A stretch of 64,000 nucleotides of DNA from Aureobasidium sp. EXF-3400 (taxonomy: Eukaryota > Ascomycota > Dothideomycetes > Dothideales > Saccotheciaceae): NCBI GenBank assembly GCA_024195585.1, contig SWBL01000105.1, positions 62,001 to 126,000 of the forward strand, given 5' to 3'. Positions 11,020 to 22,698 of the stretch are shown piece after piece. The notes beneath the pieces were generated by a model. The model had not been told where the DNA came from, did not search any database, and was given only the letters and a program-made list of their open reading frames with translations. The translations under genes and the position numbers were made by a program. The number at the start of each line of letters is the position of its first letter. Position 1 is the stretch's first letter.

Positions 11020-13455
11020 ATGCACCCTCGCCAATGGCTCTGCTCAAGAGCATGCCAGGAGTCCTCCACGCTGTTGTCCGTCCTATCAAGGTCTACCCTT
11101 GCGCCAGCTAGACACAGTCGCCTGTTGAGCACACAATCGAAACAACCTCCATCATTATCCTCACATCCACTCGGCCTCTCATGCGCTCGCTTGACACCCT
11201 TGTCACGACCCTTGTCCCATTCTCCCACCCACTCCGCTATATCACTGGTTTTAGGACGCCCTTTTACTCGTTCTGCTATCGTCGCAAAGTCTCAAGAGGC
11301 CGCTCGCTCATATCGAGATGAAATCAAACACCAGCCAGATCCCGACGATGAGGATGCCGCCGACGACCAGTCTTTCAAACCTACTCAGAAGGCGAAGAGT
11401 GCTGCTCAGTTGAACCTGTCAGCAAAGCTGAGCAAAGACGGTAACGGAAAGACGGGCGGCCAGAATGAGATTTGGAGATTGCTCAAGATTGCCCGTCCTG
11501 AACTCAGGGTTCTCTCCTGGGCCTTCCTCTTCCTACTCATATCGTCGTCTATCTCAATGTCCTTGCCCTTTTCTATCGGTAAGATCATGGATGCTGCTAC
11601 CAAGCCTGCCGAAGAAGGGGGCGACCACCTCCTTGGCATGACCATGCCTGTTTTCTACATTGCTCTGGGTACCATTCTTTCCATTGGTGCTGCTGCAAAC
11701 TACGGTCGTATCATCATCCTGCGCATCGTTGGTGAACGTATTGTCACCAGACTGCGTTCCCAGCTCTTTAGACGCACTTTCATACAGAACGCAGAGTTCT
11801 TCGATGCCAACCGTGTAGGTGATTTGATTTCGCGTCTTGGTTCAGACACCATCATCGTCGGAAAGAGTATCACCCAGAACGTATCTGATGGTCTGCGATC
11901 CTTGGTCTCTGCTGTTGCTGGTTTCGGTCTCATGGGTTATGTCAGTCTCAAATTGACTGGCATCCTCGCTCTCATGTTCCCTCCTGTCGCCATTGGAGCT
12001 TTCTTCTACGGTCGTACCATTCGCACGCTGTCGAGAACTATTCAAAGGAACCTCGGAACTTTGACCAAAATTGCCGAAGAGCGTCTAGGAAACGTTCGCA
12101 CTTCTCAAGCTTTCGCTGGTGAGCAGCAAGAGGTGCACCGCTACAACACCCAAGTCCGTAAGATTTTCGATCTCGGCAAGAGAGAGGCTCTTATCAGTGC
12201 TGTATTCTTCAGTTCCTCGGGCTTCATGGGCAACATGACTTTCCTGGCTCTCTTGTACTTTGGAGGTGGCATGGTCAAGACCGGTGCTATTAGTGTCGGC
12301 GACCTGACCAGTTTCCTCATGTACACAGCATATGCTGGATCATCACTGTTTGGTCTTTCTGGCTTCTATTCGGAATTGATGAAGGGTGTTGGAGCTGCGT
12401 CGCGCCTGTTCGAGCTGCAAGACCGCGAGCCCACCATCAGCCCTACCAAGGGTGAGCCTGTCAAGAGTGCGAGAGGTGATATCGTTTTCCAGAAAGTCAG
12501 CTTCGCCTACCCCACTCGTCCTGCGGTGCCCATCTTTAACGAACTGGACTTTACTATCAAGCAAGGCACCAATGTTGCAATTGTTGCTCCATCGGGTGCT
12601 GGTAAGTCTACAGTGGCCAGTCTGATCATGCGCTTCTACACACCTGCCGATGGACACATTCTCATCGGTGGACGCGATGTGACCACCATGAACGCCAAGC
12701 AGTTGAGGAGGAAGATCGGCTATGTCGGTCAAGAGCCCGTTCTCTTCTCGGGTACCGTTGCTGAGAACATTGCCTATGGTCGTCCTTTGGCGACTCGCGC
12801 CGAGATCATCGCTGCCGCACGCCAGGCCAACTGCCAGTTCATCTCCGACTTCGTAAGTATTCTCCCTATATTCTTTGACACGACACGATGCTAACCAGAA
12901 TCACAGCCTGAGGGTCTCGAAACACACGTCGGCGCAAGAGGTACACAACTTTCTGGGGGTCAAAAGCAGAGACTGGCTATTGCTCGCGCCCTGCTCAAGA
13001 ACCCAGATATCTTGATTCTGGACGAAGCAACCAGCGCCCTAGACGCCGAATCGGAAACCCTGGTCAACCAAGCCTTAAACACCCTTCTGGCAGGCAACAA
13101 CACGACAATCTCCATCGCGCATCGTCTGTCAACCATCAAACGCTCCGACATGATCATCTGCATAGACAATGACGGCAGAGTAGCCGAAACAGGCACTTAC
13201 AACGAACTCAGCAAGAAGAAAGAAGGCGCTTTCAGCAAACTCATGGAATGGCAAATGTCTGGCAACGAGGCGGCAAAGTCACGTCCTCATGGCCCAAAGA
13301 TTGGCGAAGAAGAGGAGATTGAGCATGAGCTTCAAGAGGGTGATGCCGAGCAAGGTCAAGAGCAGATGGACGAGCCGGGGACTAAATATAGAGGTGATGA
13401 TATCACTGCTGGGGAAGCTGTTGCTGAGAGGACGCCAAAGAGTACAGGAAGATAG
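11020..13455 (+). CDS. MDL1: Mitochondrial ABC half-transporter, MDL1 type
   Basis: Two exons, 11020-12852 and 12907-13455, give 793 aa; the 54-bp intron is GTAAGT..GCTAAC..CACAG. The N-terminus is long, Arg/Ser-rich and poor in acids, as for a mitochondrial presequence. About residues 150-460 are the six-helix ABC exporter membrane domain. The nucleotide-binding domain follows: Walker [10 protein letters not shown] near residue 525, signature LSGGQKQR near 625, Walker [13 protein letters not shown] near 645, and switch His in ISIAHRLST. It best fits Mdl1/ABCB10, an inner-membrane half transporter that works as a homodimer; Mdl1 exports peptides from the matrix. The first ATG is used; the frame extends upstream without another ATG. 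The C-terminal ~70 residues are acidic and variable. Confidence 0.88.
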
Positions 13456-13831
13456 ACGAAAGGGATGGCAATCTTTTTGTTATTGTGTTTCCTGTTCTCT
13501 TGCTCTTGGATACCCCTTCCCACTCTTGCCATGTAGATGGTTTGCATTTTTGTTCCTTTTTGCTTTTGTTCAAGAGCTTCGGTGGCTTCGGCATTGTTAT
13601 CAGAAAGTTTAGATGGAGAGGTATACCCCCCACTCAAATATTATTTCATCACGTATTCTGCATGATTGTACTGTCTCCTAGAGCTCGATTTGGTCACATA
13701 CGCTTACATCTTGAAGACTCAAAGTTCCATGCATAATGTGAAAAGCCAGAAGACAAGAGGTCAAATGTTCAAATTCTACATTGTTCTTTTTCCAGCCAAA
13801 GGTATAGGCGCAAGAAGGGGGTATCTCTGTC
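13456..13831. other. Convergent 3' region, MDL1 / CLC1
   Basis: 376 bp with both 3' ends. Short A/T-rich stretches only; no gene seen. Confidence 0.4.
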
Positions 13832-14702
13832 TTAGTAACCGCTGGCGCCAGGGGCCTTCTCATCCTTGCGAAGGTTAAGCAACAGTTCCCTGAACTTGGA
13901 CTTTGCCGAACCTTGAGCACCACCAGAGCTGCCCTTTCCACTGAGATCGACGAGCTTGGAGACTCTGTCCCAGCTGGTTCCGCCGGCGGTGGTGTCCTCT
14001 CTGGACTTGAGGAACTCTTCTGCTTCCTTGCGGGTTTGGGAGACGGTCTTGTCCTTCTTGTTGTTGTAGTTTTCGTAAAAGTCGTCGATGGCTTGGTGGG
14101 CGGCTTTGACGGTTTCTTCCTTCTTGTTTTGCGAGACCTCGTCTCTGTGCTGGAGGGCCATGTCTCTGCGCTCGCGCCATTCACGAATGACACCGGGTTC
14201 GGCCTCGTCTTCGTATGAAGCTTGGTTGGTTTTGGGCTGGTATGGTAGCGTGGAACCGGTGATTGTGCCGCCAGGTGCTACTCCCTATATTTGCGATACG
14301 CGTCAGATGGTGTTGATTTATGGTAAACAGAAGAGCAGTGGAAGCTAACCTCGTTTGATGTGTCGATAGCAGGGAAGCTGGACTCGAAGCCACCCATCTC
14401 ATGATCGGCAGAAGCTTGGTAGGATTGACCACCTCCGAGAAGGTCGTCATCGTCGTCGACAGTGGCAGCGTTGTCGGCGGGAGTTGCGAATTGGTCGGCG
14501 TCGTCACCAAGGAGAGCGCGCTCGCGGGCCAGGAAGTCTGAGGGGTCGTCGGCAATTTGGCTGGTGTCCATGTTGTTGTCGGCAGTGGAATCTCCGATCA
14601 GACCTGATAGTCGATATGTTAGTCCATGTTTAGTAAATAATGGTCAAGATGCAATGGTATACCAGAATCGAGGTCCTCAACGGAGGGAAACTTGTCGGCC
14701 AT
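13832..14702 (-). CDS. CLC1: Clathrin light chain
   Basis: Three exons, 14702-14663, 14603-14350 and 14284-13832, give 248 aa; introns are 59 and 65 bp. The N-terminus MADKFPSVEDLDS is followed by an acidic, disordered region containing PSDFLARERALLGDDADQF, which is typical of fungal clathrin light chains. Then comes the heavy-chain-binding helix: VIREWRERRDMALQHRDEVSQ and a long charged coiled coil to about residue 190, ending KFRELLLNLRKDEKAPGASGY. The light chain binds the hub of clathrin heavy chain and tunes coat assembly in endocytosis and TGN traffic. It is divergent from the RTT103-like gene, with 344 bp between starts. Confidence 0.95.
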
Positions 14703-15046
14703 TGTGAAGTGTGTGGTTGTGTGCAAGTAGTGAGGTTGACAGTGAGGAAGCGCAGTGTTCCAGCAGAAGTGTAGAGTGTTGCGAGGAAGAGGTGGTGATG
14801 GGCTGTAGAGGACTGGTGGATTGTTTGGAAGTTGGATTGACGACAGCTAATGGCCAGGCGGGCTTGGGGTACGGAGCGCCAGAGCACCGCCGATGATGCG
14901 GGAGAGAGCGGGCCCGACCATCTCGGCTCCTGCCGCCCATATAAAGTCCAAGCACCTTGATTGCGCCCTGCATCCAACTGACGATTGCTGCTTGCTGTCA
15001 GTCCACTTTGTGCCATCGCATATTCCTTTCGTCTGGCGTATGCAGA
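14703..15046. promoter_or_regulatory. Divergent CLC1 / RTT103 promoter region
   Basis: 344 bp between opposed start codons. Probably a shared bidirectional promoter; no further element identified with confidence. Confidence 0.45.
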
Positions 15047-16601
15047 ATGGCTTACGCTGATGATGCCGTAAGAGCAAAGCTCTCGGCCCTGAATGAAACA
15101 CAAGATAGCATTGTCAGTGTTGCTCAATGGATCATCTTCCACAGGTTTGTTCGCTTTGCGCCGCAACATGTCAGAACACCACAACTTACTTGTATACCTA
15201 GACGACACGCCGACCGTACCGCTGAGCTGTGGCTCGAAAGGCTCAAGGATTCCAACCCTCCCAAGAAGCTCAATCTCATCTATCTCGCCAACGGTACCTG
15301 ACTATAACTGCTCCCATCCAGACAACAACCACTAACGCATCTTGCAGAGGTTGTCCAGCAATCAAAGGCACGCAAAAAGGACGATTTCCTGGTCGCTTTC
15401 AGTCCTGTGCGTTTCCCTCCACCATACCGCCAACCCCTTCTAATTATACCAGATCATCGCAGAAGCCACATCATTGGCATACAAGAGCGGCACACAGGAC
15501 ACTGGCGGCAAGATCAAGCGTGTCGTTGAAGTCTGGCGTCAGCGCAACATCTTCGAACCCGCCATACAAGATGCTACCGAGAAGCGCATCCAAGGTACCG
15601 ACCCTCGTCATCCTTTGGCGCAACCAAACGACTAACACGCTGCAGAGGTCGACAAGTCGCGCACAGCTCGTTCAGGCGGTGCACGTCTCGGTGGTTCCCT
15701 CCTCGGCGGTTCTCTCTTCTCAAACTCTTCCGCCTCGTCAATACCACCTGAGCTACAACCCCTGGCACAGCTCCAGTCTACCTTTTCTCGCTGCGACACT
15801 ACCGTTCAACCCCTGCTCCAGACCGCCGACACCGAATATACAAAGTTGACAGATCCGAACACCCCTGTACCTAGCCCCCCTGTTCACGCCGCTCGTCTCT
15901 CGTCGCTTCTGAAGAACCTCGCGACTGCAGAGGGCGCCCTCGATGCTAGCCTCAAGGCCCGACGCGAGCTTATTGCTGGTCTGGAGAAACTGCTGGAAGC
16001 CAACAAAGCCAAGCTGGAATTTGAAGAAATGGCACACTCGGAGCTTTCGTCCCGCCGCGCTACCGTCGAGGCAAAGAAGAAGGATGTCGAGGACGGCATT
16101 ATGCGTGGTCTGTCCGCCGATGCTTCGGCCGCCGCCGTCTCCTCTGGTCCATCTGCGGATCCTCGTCCTACTGGCAATGACGGCAGTCCTGAAGTCGAGG
16201 CTTTTACTCCCCCTCCCCCTGATGTCGAGAACTTTACGCCCAGTGGTTCTCCTGAGCCCGCCTTTCCCGCTGACGACCATACATACGGCCAAGACTTCCT
16301 GGAATCAAACACTTTTGCTGCAGACCGCAACCAGGAACAGGAACCCGTACACACCGAACCTGCTCCCTCTTACCAGCCTCCACCAGCTCTCCAAACCGGC
16401 GCTCCGGCCATGTCAGAGGGCGCAAACATGTTGCTTAGTAGTCTGACTCGGCCTGCATCCAACAGCCCTGCTGCCACTGCTGATCCCCGACTGAAGAGAA
16501 GAAAGATGAACCATAGCTCTGAAATGGATGAGGATCTCTTCAGCACTGGCGATGGTGTCGGTCTAGACAAGGATGTTGCTGCCATGCTCGGTGCCCAGTG
16601 A
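15047..16601 (+). CDS. RTT103: RTT103-like RNA polymerase II CTD-interacting protein
   Basis: Five exons, 15047-15144, 15202-15293, 15348-15406, 15453-15594 and 15646-16601, give 448 aa; the four introns are 46-57 bp. The spliced N-terminus, residues 1 to about 135, is a CTD-interaction domain (CID): KLSALNETQDSIVSVAQWI, then RRHADRTAELWLERL, LNLIYLANEVVQQS, and KRVVEVWRQRNIFEP. This matches yeast Rtt103 and human RPRD1, which bind Ser2-phosphorylated Pol II CTD and work in transcription termination with Rat1. Residues about 200-280 are a coiled coil (ARLSSLLKNLATAEGALDASL onward), as in RPRD proteins. The C-terminal third is Pro-rich and disordered, with a basic KRRK patch near the end. Nuclear. 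All five junctions are phase-consistent. Confidence 0.92.
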
Positions 16602-17417
16602 GCCTGGACGGGAAATTCTAGGAATTTTTACACATTGCCCATGGCTACGATTATATGCATGTTCAGCCGTTTCTTTTGTTCACTGGCTCTCAAAACATTT
16701 CCTGGCAGGACCCTCGTTATTCTACAGTCTGGTGACACGATTGCTCAGGTCAATAGCTTTCACATTGCGGACATTCACATGATTATTAGCACAATGAATT
16801 CGACTGCCGCTTGCTTATAAACCCATCTTTCTGTGGCTTCTTCCTCGGCCCGCTCTTGCCTTTACTCTTACCTTCTAGTGGTCTACCTCCTCCGACGCTC
16901 CATCATTCAACTTGAGCCTTTGCTTAGCGAGCTACCCCTTCTCCGCTTGAGTTTCGGCGCTATAACAACCCGACTATCCAAGGTGCGACGTGGTCCGGTC
17001 TTCCTGCTGTTTGCTACCGTCATCAAGTTCACTCTCAGTCCATTAACGAGGCGTCGCGAGCGCTCAGACTGAACTACATCGAACGATCTCATGCACACGA
17101 AGAATTGATCATACATCATTCACATTTGTTCACATATGTGCTACGACGCTTTGATACTGCCATATATGTGCGCATTGGTTCACTTCGAACACAAGAATCT
17201 TTTATCACTGGTGACTATTTCTTTGACTTATTCTCACCTCTCTCTTTTCACCACCCTTTCCTCATTAGTGTCGTCCTACTGTCTCCCTGCGATCCACTCA
17301 TCCTTCTCGACCACCAATTCTATTCAACCTTTCTTAATTGCGCTTGCGCAACTCACCTTGACCAACCATCCACAACTTTCGTTTGCCTTCGCCAGCATTG
17401 CCACACAATATCCAACC
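16602..17417. other. Intergenic / leader of the 17418 gene
   Basis: 816 bp. The part from about 17215 to 17417 is pyrimidine-rich and probably a 5' leader. The 17418 reading frame stays open upstream to an ATG at 17136, but that stretch has CT-leader composition and no domain character, so I did not include it. Confidence 0.4.
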
Positions 17418-18845
17418 ATGGCCCGCACACGTCAGACAGCCCCAAAAGGCCGCCGTGACCCTGCTTCTGGCCATTATCCGGGCTCGTCTTCTGTGCGCAA
17501 ATCACCATCCACAAGCAAGAAAGGGGTTTCGGCAACCAACACATCCATCGAATCGCGTTACCACAATATCTTCCAACTTACCCGTCCAGCATGGCCTGAA
17601 AATGACGATGTTACACCCGAGATGTCTTTGAGAAAGATCAGAAGCCTGGAGAGCGGGAATGATGATGAAAAGCTAATGGCTATCTTTGCCAGACATGTCA
17701 TCAAACCAGGTCAACGCAATCGCAGAGGCCGCTGGGTGTCCAATGCATCACTGAGGAAAGCTTTTCCCGAGCACTTCAACCTCGATGGATTCGTCGCCGA
17801 GTCTACCTGGAGATCGAAGAGAGCTAGCGACTTCGGTCTGCCAGACTTGTTCTTCAGAGGTGTTGATAAAAGGAGCGCTCTCCTGGGCCCTCATGAGTCT
17901 ATCAAGGATATGTTCACAGATACTGGATATAGACCTGCCTTGGAAGCACTGACTAGTGACGAATACGACTGGCTGCGACAGCGTAACGGGTACAATGAGC
18001 AAGATTCGTCAATCGATGCCGAACAGTCAAGTACGCGCGCTACTTTGGACTCGATAATGCAAGGTGTTCAGCCCGAGACTGGCCTGAAAGCGGAAGAAGA
18101 TAAGAAATCTATCGCTCAGTCATCTGAACGTCTTGAAGCCATACCTTCTGAGAAGTCGCAATCCAGAAGCAACCCAGAAGCACCCACAATTCCAGAAGTC
18201 ACACCAAGTCGTGACTTAATCACTCCCATCAAGCTAGAGTCTACGGAAAGTGTGCGTTCCGAGCATAGGACATCGTCACCCGGGCCTGACGCAAGCACGT
18301 CTCGTACGGCAAGTGCAGAGGGTGATCACTCTCACGCGATTGTGCAAAAACACAGCTCCCAAGAACAATCAGAGCAAGCAGACACCACCAGCAAGTCAGT
18401 TGAGTCCGCCAGACCTCTTGTTGCAGATGACATGAGAGCTGTCAAAACAATTCTCATACACAAGGTCTGCGACATTCTCAAAGACTTCCCGACCGCTCCC
18501 GATGACAAGTCGTTTCTGCCCCTGCTCGCTCAGCTTGTGAAAGCGACGGTAGCAAATCTGCCTCCTCAAGTTGTAGAGGAGAAGCACCTCGATCTTTCTA
18601 CTCACGTGATCATTCACTGTACCAGTAGTTCCGCTACTTATCAGATGGAGACTTCAAGCCTGGTCAGACCTGTGTTGAGGATTCTATCCAGACATCGTCA
18701 CCGGTTGGCCGCATATGTCCACAGCCAACTTCAGCGAGATTTGAACGTTGCTGCTAGAGCAGCTGACTTGGGCAGGCTCCGTGCCATCTACGCGCAATTG
18801 TTGCTTCTTGAAGCGCACTACGAGGACAGCCAGAGCGAGCATTAG
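17418..18845 (+). CDS. Unrecognised protein with histone H3-like N-terminus
   Basis: 475 aa, no intron. Not assigned to a family. Start chosen at 17418 because it has a good context (tccaaccATGGcc), follows a CT-rich leader, and precedes the first protein-like composition. The N-terminus MARTRQTAPKG aligns with the histone H3 tail ARTKQTARK (7 of 9 identical after Met removal). Residues about 55-200 look globular, with FQLTRPAWPE, RKIRSLESGNDDEKLMAIFARHVIKPGQR, and a Trp/Tyr-rich end EYDWLRQRNGY. A disordered, Ser/Glu-rich linker follows (about 205-340). The C-terminal ~135 residues are predicted helical (ILIHKVCDILKDFPTAPDDKS; RPVLRILSRHRHRLAAYVHSQ). Probably nuclear given the basic start. 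An in-frame ATG at 17136 would add 94 residues and bury the H3-like start. Confidence 0.8.
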   Translation: MARTRQTAPKGRRDPASGHYPGSSSVRKSPSTSKKGVSATNTSIESRYHNIFQLTRPAWPENDDVTPEMSLRKIRSLESGNDDEKLMAIFARHVIKPGQRNRRGRWVSNASLRKAFPEHFNLDGFVAESTWRSKRASDFGLPDLFFRGVDKRSALLGPHESIKDMFTDTGYRPALEALTSDEYDWLRQRNGYNEQDSSIDAEQSSTRATLDSIMQGVQPETGLKAEEDKKSIAQSSERLEAIPSEKSQSRSNPEAPTIPEVTPSRDLITPIKLESTESVRSEHRTSSPGPDASTSRTASAEGDHSHAIVQKHSSQEQSEQADTTSKSVESARPLVADDMRAVKTILIHKVCDILKDFPTAPDDKSFLPLLAQLVKATVANLPPQVVEEKHLDLSTHVIIHCTSSSATYQMETSSLVRPVLRILSRHRHRLAAYVHSQLQRDLNVAARAADLGRLRAIYAQLLLLEAHYEDSQSEH

Positions 18846-20265
18846 CAAGTGCTCGTCACATCTTTGGCAGGGCTAGATAATAGCTGAGACAGGAGATGCA
18901 TTCGGGAACGAGATTGAAATGGGAGGAAATGATTAGCATCCGAATTTCGTGGATATTATTGCAGACCATTTACGAAAAGAGAATCTAGCAGTTTAATATC
19001 CAGGCACCAGTTGAAAAATGAACCAAAAGCACACTCCCCATCTAAGTGACCTTTGACGAGTCAATTATCTTTGATACAGCTGCAAAAAACATGCCATGGT
19101 GGCATGAGCAGCGACCCTGTCACTACTCAAGTCGTTTTGGACTTGGTCGAAGGCCCTCTCTCTTCTTCTCGTACGTACGAAACACGTATCCGTATACTTA
19201 TTGAATATTTGCCGACCGGTTCACAGACGTTTCGAGACAATAAATGCAAGATGAAGGATGAGAAGGCGCAAGCCCTCCTTCCAAAGCAGGCTGCAACTTT
19301 TTGATGGGATGAGTTTCATTCATCCTCGGTGAACGGAAGGAACCAAGTCCGGGTGAAAAGATCTACGCTTAACGCTACGGGATGACCGGGTATGATGACA
19401 GATAAGCCCAGATATAGAATAGCTCAAACCGGATATGAGAAACGTCAAAAGTCTATCGCGAATCGATTGAATGCCAAGCAGTAAAAGACGGCAGAACGAG
19501 CCGTTCTTACGATAGAGTGCAACAATTTTTCCCCATGGGACAGTCAAAGGGTAATCGTGGGGGGTTGCAGCGGGAAAGCGAGTTGAACATGGACGAAAAT
19601 GTCGGGCTGTGGAATGTATCAGAGCTACAAATATGTTGAGAGAAGATTTGATGGTCAAACACATATGAGGTCAGTCCGGTCAACGAAGAGCTCGAGCAGC
19701 GTCACGATCAAAGGTACCTGACGGGCCACGACGTTTGTGGTGCCACATCATTCGTCGTTCGCAGTGCACCGCCTCAAAGTTGTCAACCGCTAGATAGCCA
19801 TCCGGCGAGCTGTTAGCAACCTTCATGTTGTATCTTTGTACTCGGAGAAATGACTGTGATTGTGAGAAAACGAGGGATAGATAGAAGCTCTGGAGAGAAC
19901 TGGCAGAGATATCACGTCGACCAGGGTAGATAAAGCAAGAGGCAGGCAGCAGAGGGGACTCTTTTGGAGGTACCCAGCCACAATCGCAACATTCTCTCGT
20001 TTCCGCACGCGCGGCAACCCAAGCCGATGCCTCGTAAGCACTTCCACGACACCACAAACCTACACGGCGCCCAATTCTTTTCCTTCGTCCGTTCTTTTAT
20101 TCCAAGTTCCAACTCTTTACTTCTCGTCGACTCCATCTTCACCACAACATTCGCTTTTGTCGCGTGTCGCATATCTGTAGCAGAATTGCCTTTGCCATAT
20201 CGATCGCCCTATCCATAGCACACTAGTCAGCGCCCGGCAGCAAAGGTCCGAAAGCCCACTTCAGC
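18846..20265. other. Intergenic, no gene seen
   Basis: 1.4 kb between two plus-strand genes. Frames at 19053-19304 (plus) and 19320-19664, 19680-20057 (minus) have no conserved character or consistent splice sites. The stretch just before 20266 is likely the promoter and leader of the DUF2406 gene. Confidence 0.4.
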
Positions 20266-21602
20266 ATGGATCAGTCATCGCCCAGTTCCCGCCCGCGGAC
20301 AACCTCTCGCGCCTTCAGTCACAAGTCCGACCACAGTCGCAGCAGCAAGCACGAGGTTTTGGTTGACAACCCTGTCGAGAAGCAGCGCCGCGATAGCTTC
20401 TGGAAGGGCGGGTCCAAGGCGAACCCAAATGCTGCTATCAACGAAGCCCAGCCTGGAGGTGTGTTCCTTTTCTCTTTTTAACATTCCCATCTTTGTCTGT
20501 CCCGACTACTCGATTTCCACACCTCCACATTCTCAACATGGCCGACATTGCTGTTAGCTTCCCCGTAACACCCGCTGACCCCAACAAAGATGCCGCCGTC
20601 TTGGAGAAGTCGACCCTCGAGTCGCTCCGCCATGTCCAACACAAAGATAGTAATGGTAATGTAATCAGTAAGTCGTCATGTCTGCCATCGCACTCTAGAC
20701 CATCGTCGTTGACCACTCTCTGCAGCCGAACCCGATCTTTCGAACCCGACTCGCCCTCGCTGGGAAAGACCTCTGGACACCATCAGATCATTTGAAAGAG
20801 CCATTGACGGTGGATACAAGCGTCGTTCCGTCAGCAGATCTGGTACGTGCGCTGTCACTGCCCATACCCAAGATGCCATGCTGACAGCAACCACAGAAAG
20901 CTATACCTATAACAACAACCCCGACCAGAGCCGTAGAAGCAGCTACTATGGTGGCAACAGTATGTATCACATGTTGATTGTCAATCGAACAATACACTGA
21001 CTGACTTGGCAGACCACGATTCTGGCCGCTTCGACAACGGCTCGCAATACGGGGGCGGTCACTACGCATCGCGTCGCCAGGACGGTTACTCTGATGCCGG
21101 CGTCCCTGGAGGACCTCCCAGCCGTAACCAGTATGCAAGACGCATGAACTCGAGTCGTTCCAACAGCGCATATGGATTCTACCCCCAGCATGGTTACAAC
21201 GACTCATACGACACAAATGCCCAACACAGCGATGGCACTGGACCTTGGGCAAACTCGACAGACCCCAGCAGTGAGAACAGCTCTCTGGACCGTGCCAATG
21301 GCGTGCCCAAGCAGACCGATGCTTATGGTCACGATATTTACAACGGACCTCCGATCATGGAGGAGTATGCTAGTGATTCGGATGGTGGTTATGGAATGTC
21401 CTACGGCCACAGAAACGGAGCACCCGGCGGAAACCCAGCCGCACGTTCTCAGGCGCCGCCTGTCCGCGCACCCATCAAGCTCAGTGGTGGCGACAGCGCG
21501 TTGGCTTCCCAGGGCGGAAGCCTGCCACCTACCACAAGACCTGTCGCAGCAAAAGAGGAGAAGAAGAAGGGTTTCTTCAAGAAGCGATTCAGCAAGGGTT
21601 GA
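20266..21602 (+). CDS. DUF2406 family protein
   Basis: Five exons, 20266-20458, 20590-20667, 20726-20842, 20897-20959 and 21013-21602, give 346 aa. The N-terminal ~150 residues carry the fungal DUF2406 pattern: SFWKGGSKANPNAAINEAQP, LESLRHVQHKDSNGN, then NPTRPRWERPLDTIRSFE. Yeast members (YMR295C, YGR273C) are little-studied cortex-associated proteins. The rest is Ser/Gly/Tyr/Asn-rich and disordered. The extreme C-terminus KKKGFFKKRFSKG is a basic/aromatic tail that could bind acidic membrane lipids (inference). The first intron must use an AAG acceptor (20589), because no in-phase CAG/TAG keeps the frame; that boundary is the least certain. Converges on VMA21. Confidence 0.85.
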
Positions 21603-21915
21603 AAAGGCCGCTAAGAAGCAGTACATACGTAATGACCTAATGGGCGGATTGGGAGGGAGCTGAGTGTTTTCACAGCTGCATCTCAGCGGCGTTTTTTGAT
21701 CTTTCTCTGGACGGGTGAGTCGGTGCTCGACAGAGGTGATGTTGGGCAGTGGCATCGTGAAGTCAACCCATCACACTGGTTCTGGTACAAACGAAATATT
21801 TCTATTTTTTCCATCGTTCTTCATATCTCGCCTTCTTCTTTTGATAATAATGAAAAAACTGTTTGTTCATGATTACAATACATATGCGTACAGCGAAATG
21901 GCGAATTAACCATAA
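21603..21915. other. Convergent 3' region, DUF2406 / VMA21
   Basis: 313 bp with both 3' ends. A T-rich stretch near 21795-21845 is compatible with 3' end formation. No gene seen. Confidence 0.35.
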
Positions 21916-22342
21916 CTAGCGAGACTTTTTGTCTTTCTCTTCAGCCTCTGCTCGTTCGCCTGCATCTTCTCTCATGGCGACAATAACGTAGCCAATCAGA
22001 ACAATGTTCGCAATGATTGCAGCAGTTGCACCAGCAAAAGTGGAGTTGCCTGTTCAATTAGTGGGGAGCAGAAGATGTATACTCAACGAACAATACTTAC
22101 CAGAGTAGAGAGTGTTGAGAGTCAAGAAGTAAGATGAGATTGGAAGAATAATCATAGCAAAGGTGAAGAGCAGCAGCTTAACAATGACATGTCTGGTGGC
22201 GGGTTAGTAGTGCTTGAGATGGTAGATGAATAGTTCTGGCGTACTGTGGCACGGCAGGGGTGGTTATGGAAGGCTGCTGCTGGACCTCGTCTTGGTCGAG
22301 ATGAGTCTTCTCCTGGGAGACGATTCTTCTGTTGGTTGCCAT
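21916..22342 (-). CDS. VMA21: V-ATPase assembly factor Vma21
   Basis: Three short exons, 22342-22245, 22192-22101 and 22049-21916, give 107 aa; introns are 52 and 51 bp. The spliced product starts MATNRRIVSQEKTHL and has the two family transmembrane helices, VKLLLFTFAMIILPISSYF and ATAAIIANIVLIGYVIVAM, separated by the LNTLYSGNSTFAG turn. Vma21 is an ER membrane chaperone for assembly of the V0 proteolipid ring of the vacuolar ATPase. The C-terminus ends KKSR, a KKxx dilysine ER-retrieval signal, which agrees with that role. No exon is long enough to stand out alone, so the gene is easy to miss. It is divergent from FUN30 with 356 bp between starts. Confidence 0.94.
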
Positions 22343-22698
22343 GCTGGATTACGAAAGTTTGCTACTGTTGGTCAAGCGGTTGTGGTTGAACGGGTCTCCA
22401 GTGAAGAGAGTGCAAAGTAGTGTCGTCGCGTGCGCGTCACGCCTCCGCATTCAAAGAAGTCAGAGAGTGAAGCCAATTCACAATTGTGAAGCGTTCCAAG
22501 GGTCTCCCTTGCCACTTTTTTTGGTGATTGTGCTTTTATCGACAATTGTACCCCTCTCTCGGTCACCATCTTGCACCACCTACTGTCCCACATAGAGAGA
22601 GAGAGCCTAGGCCCAGCGATTTGTCTTGTAGCATTGTCGGTTTAGCAAAGGACCGAAACTTTTTCTCGTCTTTCCGGATTCTCCACAAGGCAGGCACA
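22343..22698. promoter_or_regulatory. Divergent VMA21 / FUN30 promoter region
   Basis: 356 bp between opposed starts. Contains a gagagagaga run near 22595; no gene. Confidence 0.4.

Noticed and set aside
15229..15849. 206-aa plus frame over the RTT103-like gene
   Set aside because: Runs through introns in the wrong frame; the five-exon model restores the CID domain.
17136..17417. 94-residue N-terminal extension of the H3-like protein
   Set aside because: CT-rich leader composition and no conserved look; kept as an alternative start only.
19053..20172. Several 80-125-aa frames between 18.8 and 20.3 kb
   Set aside because: No splice-consistent models and no recognisable motifs.
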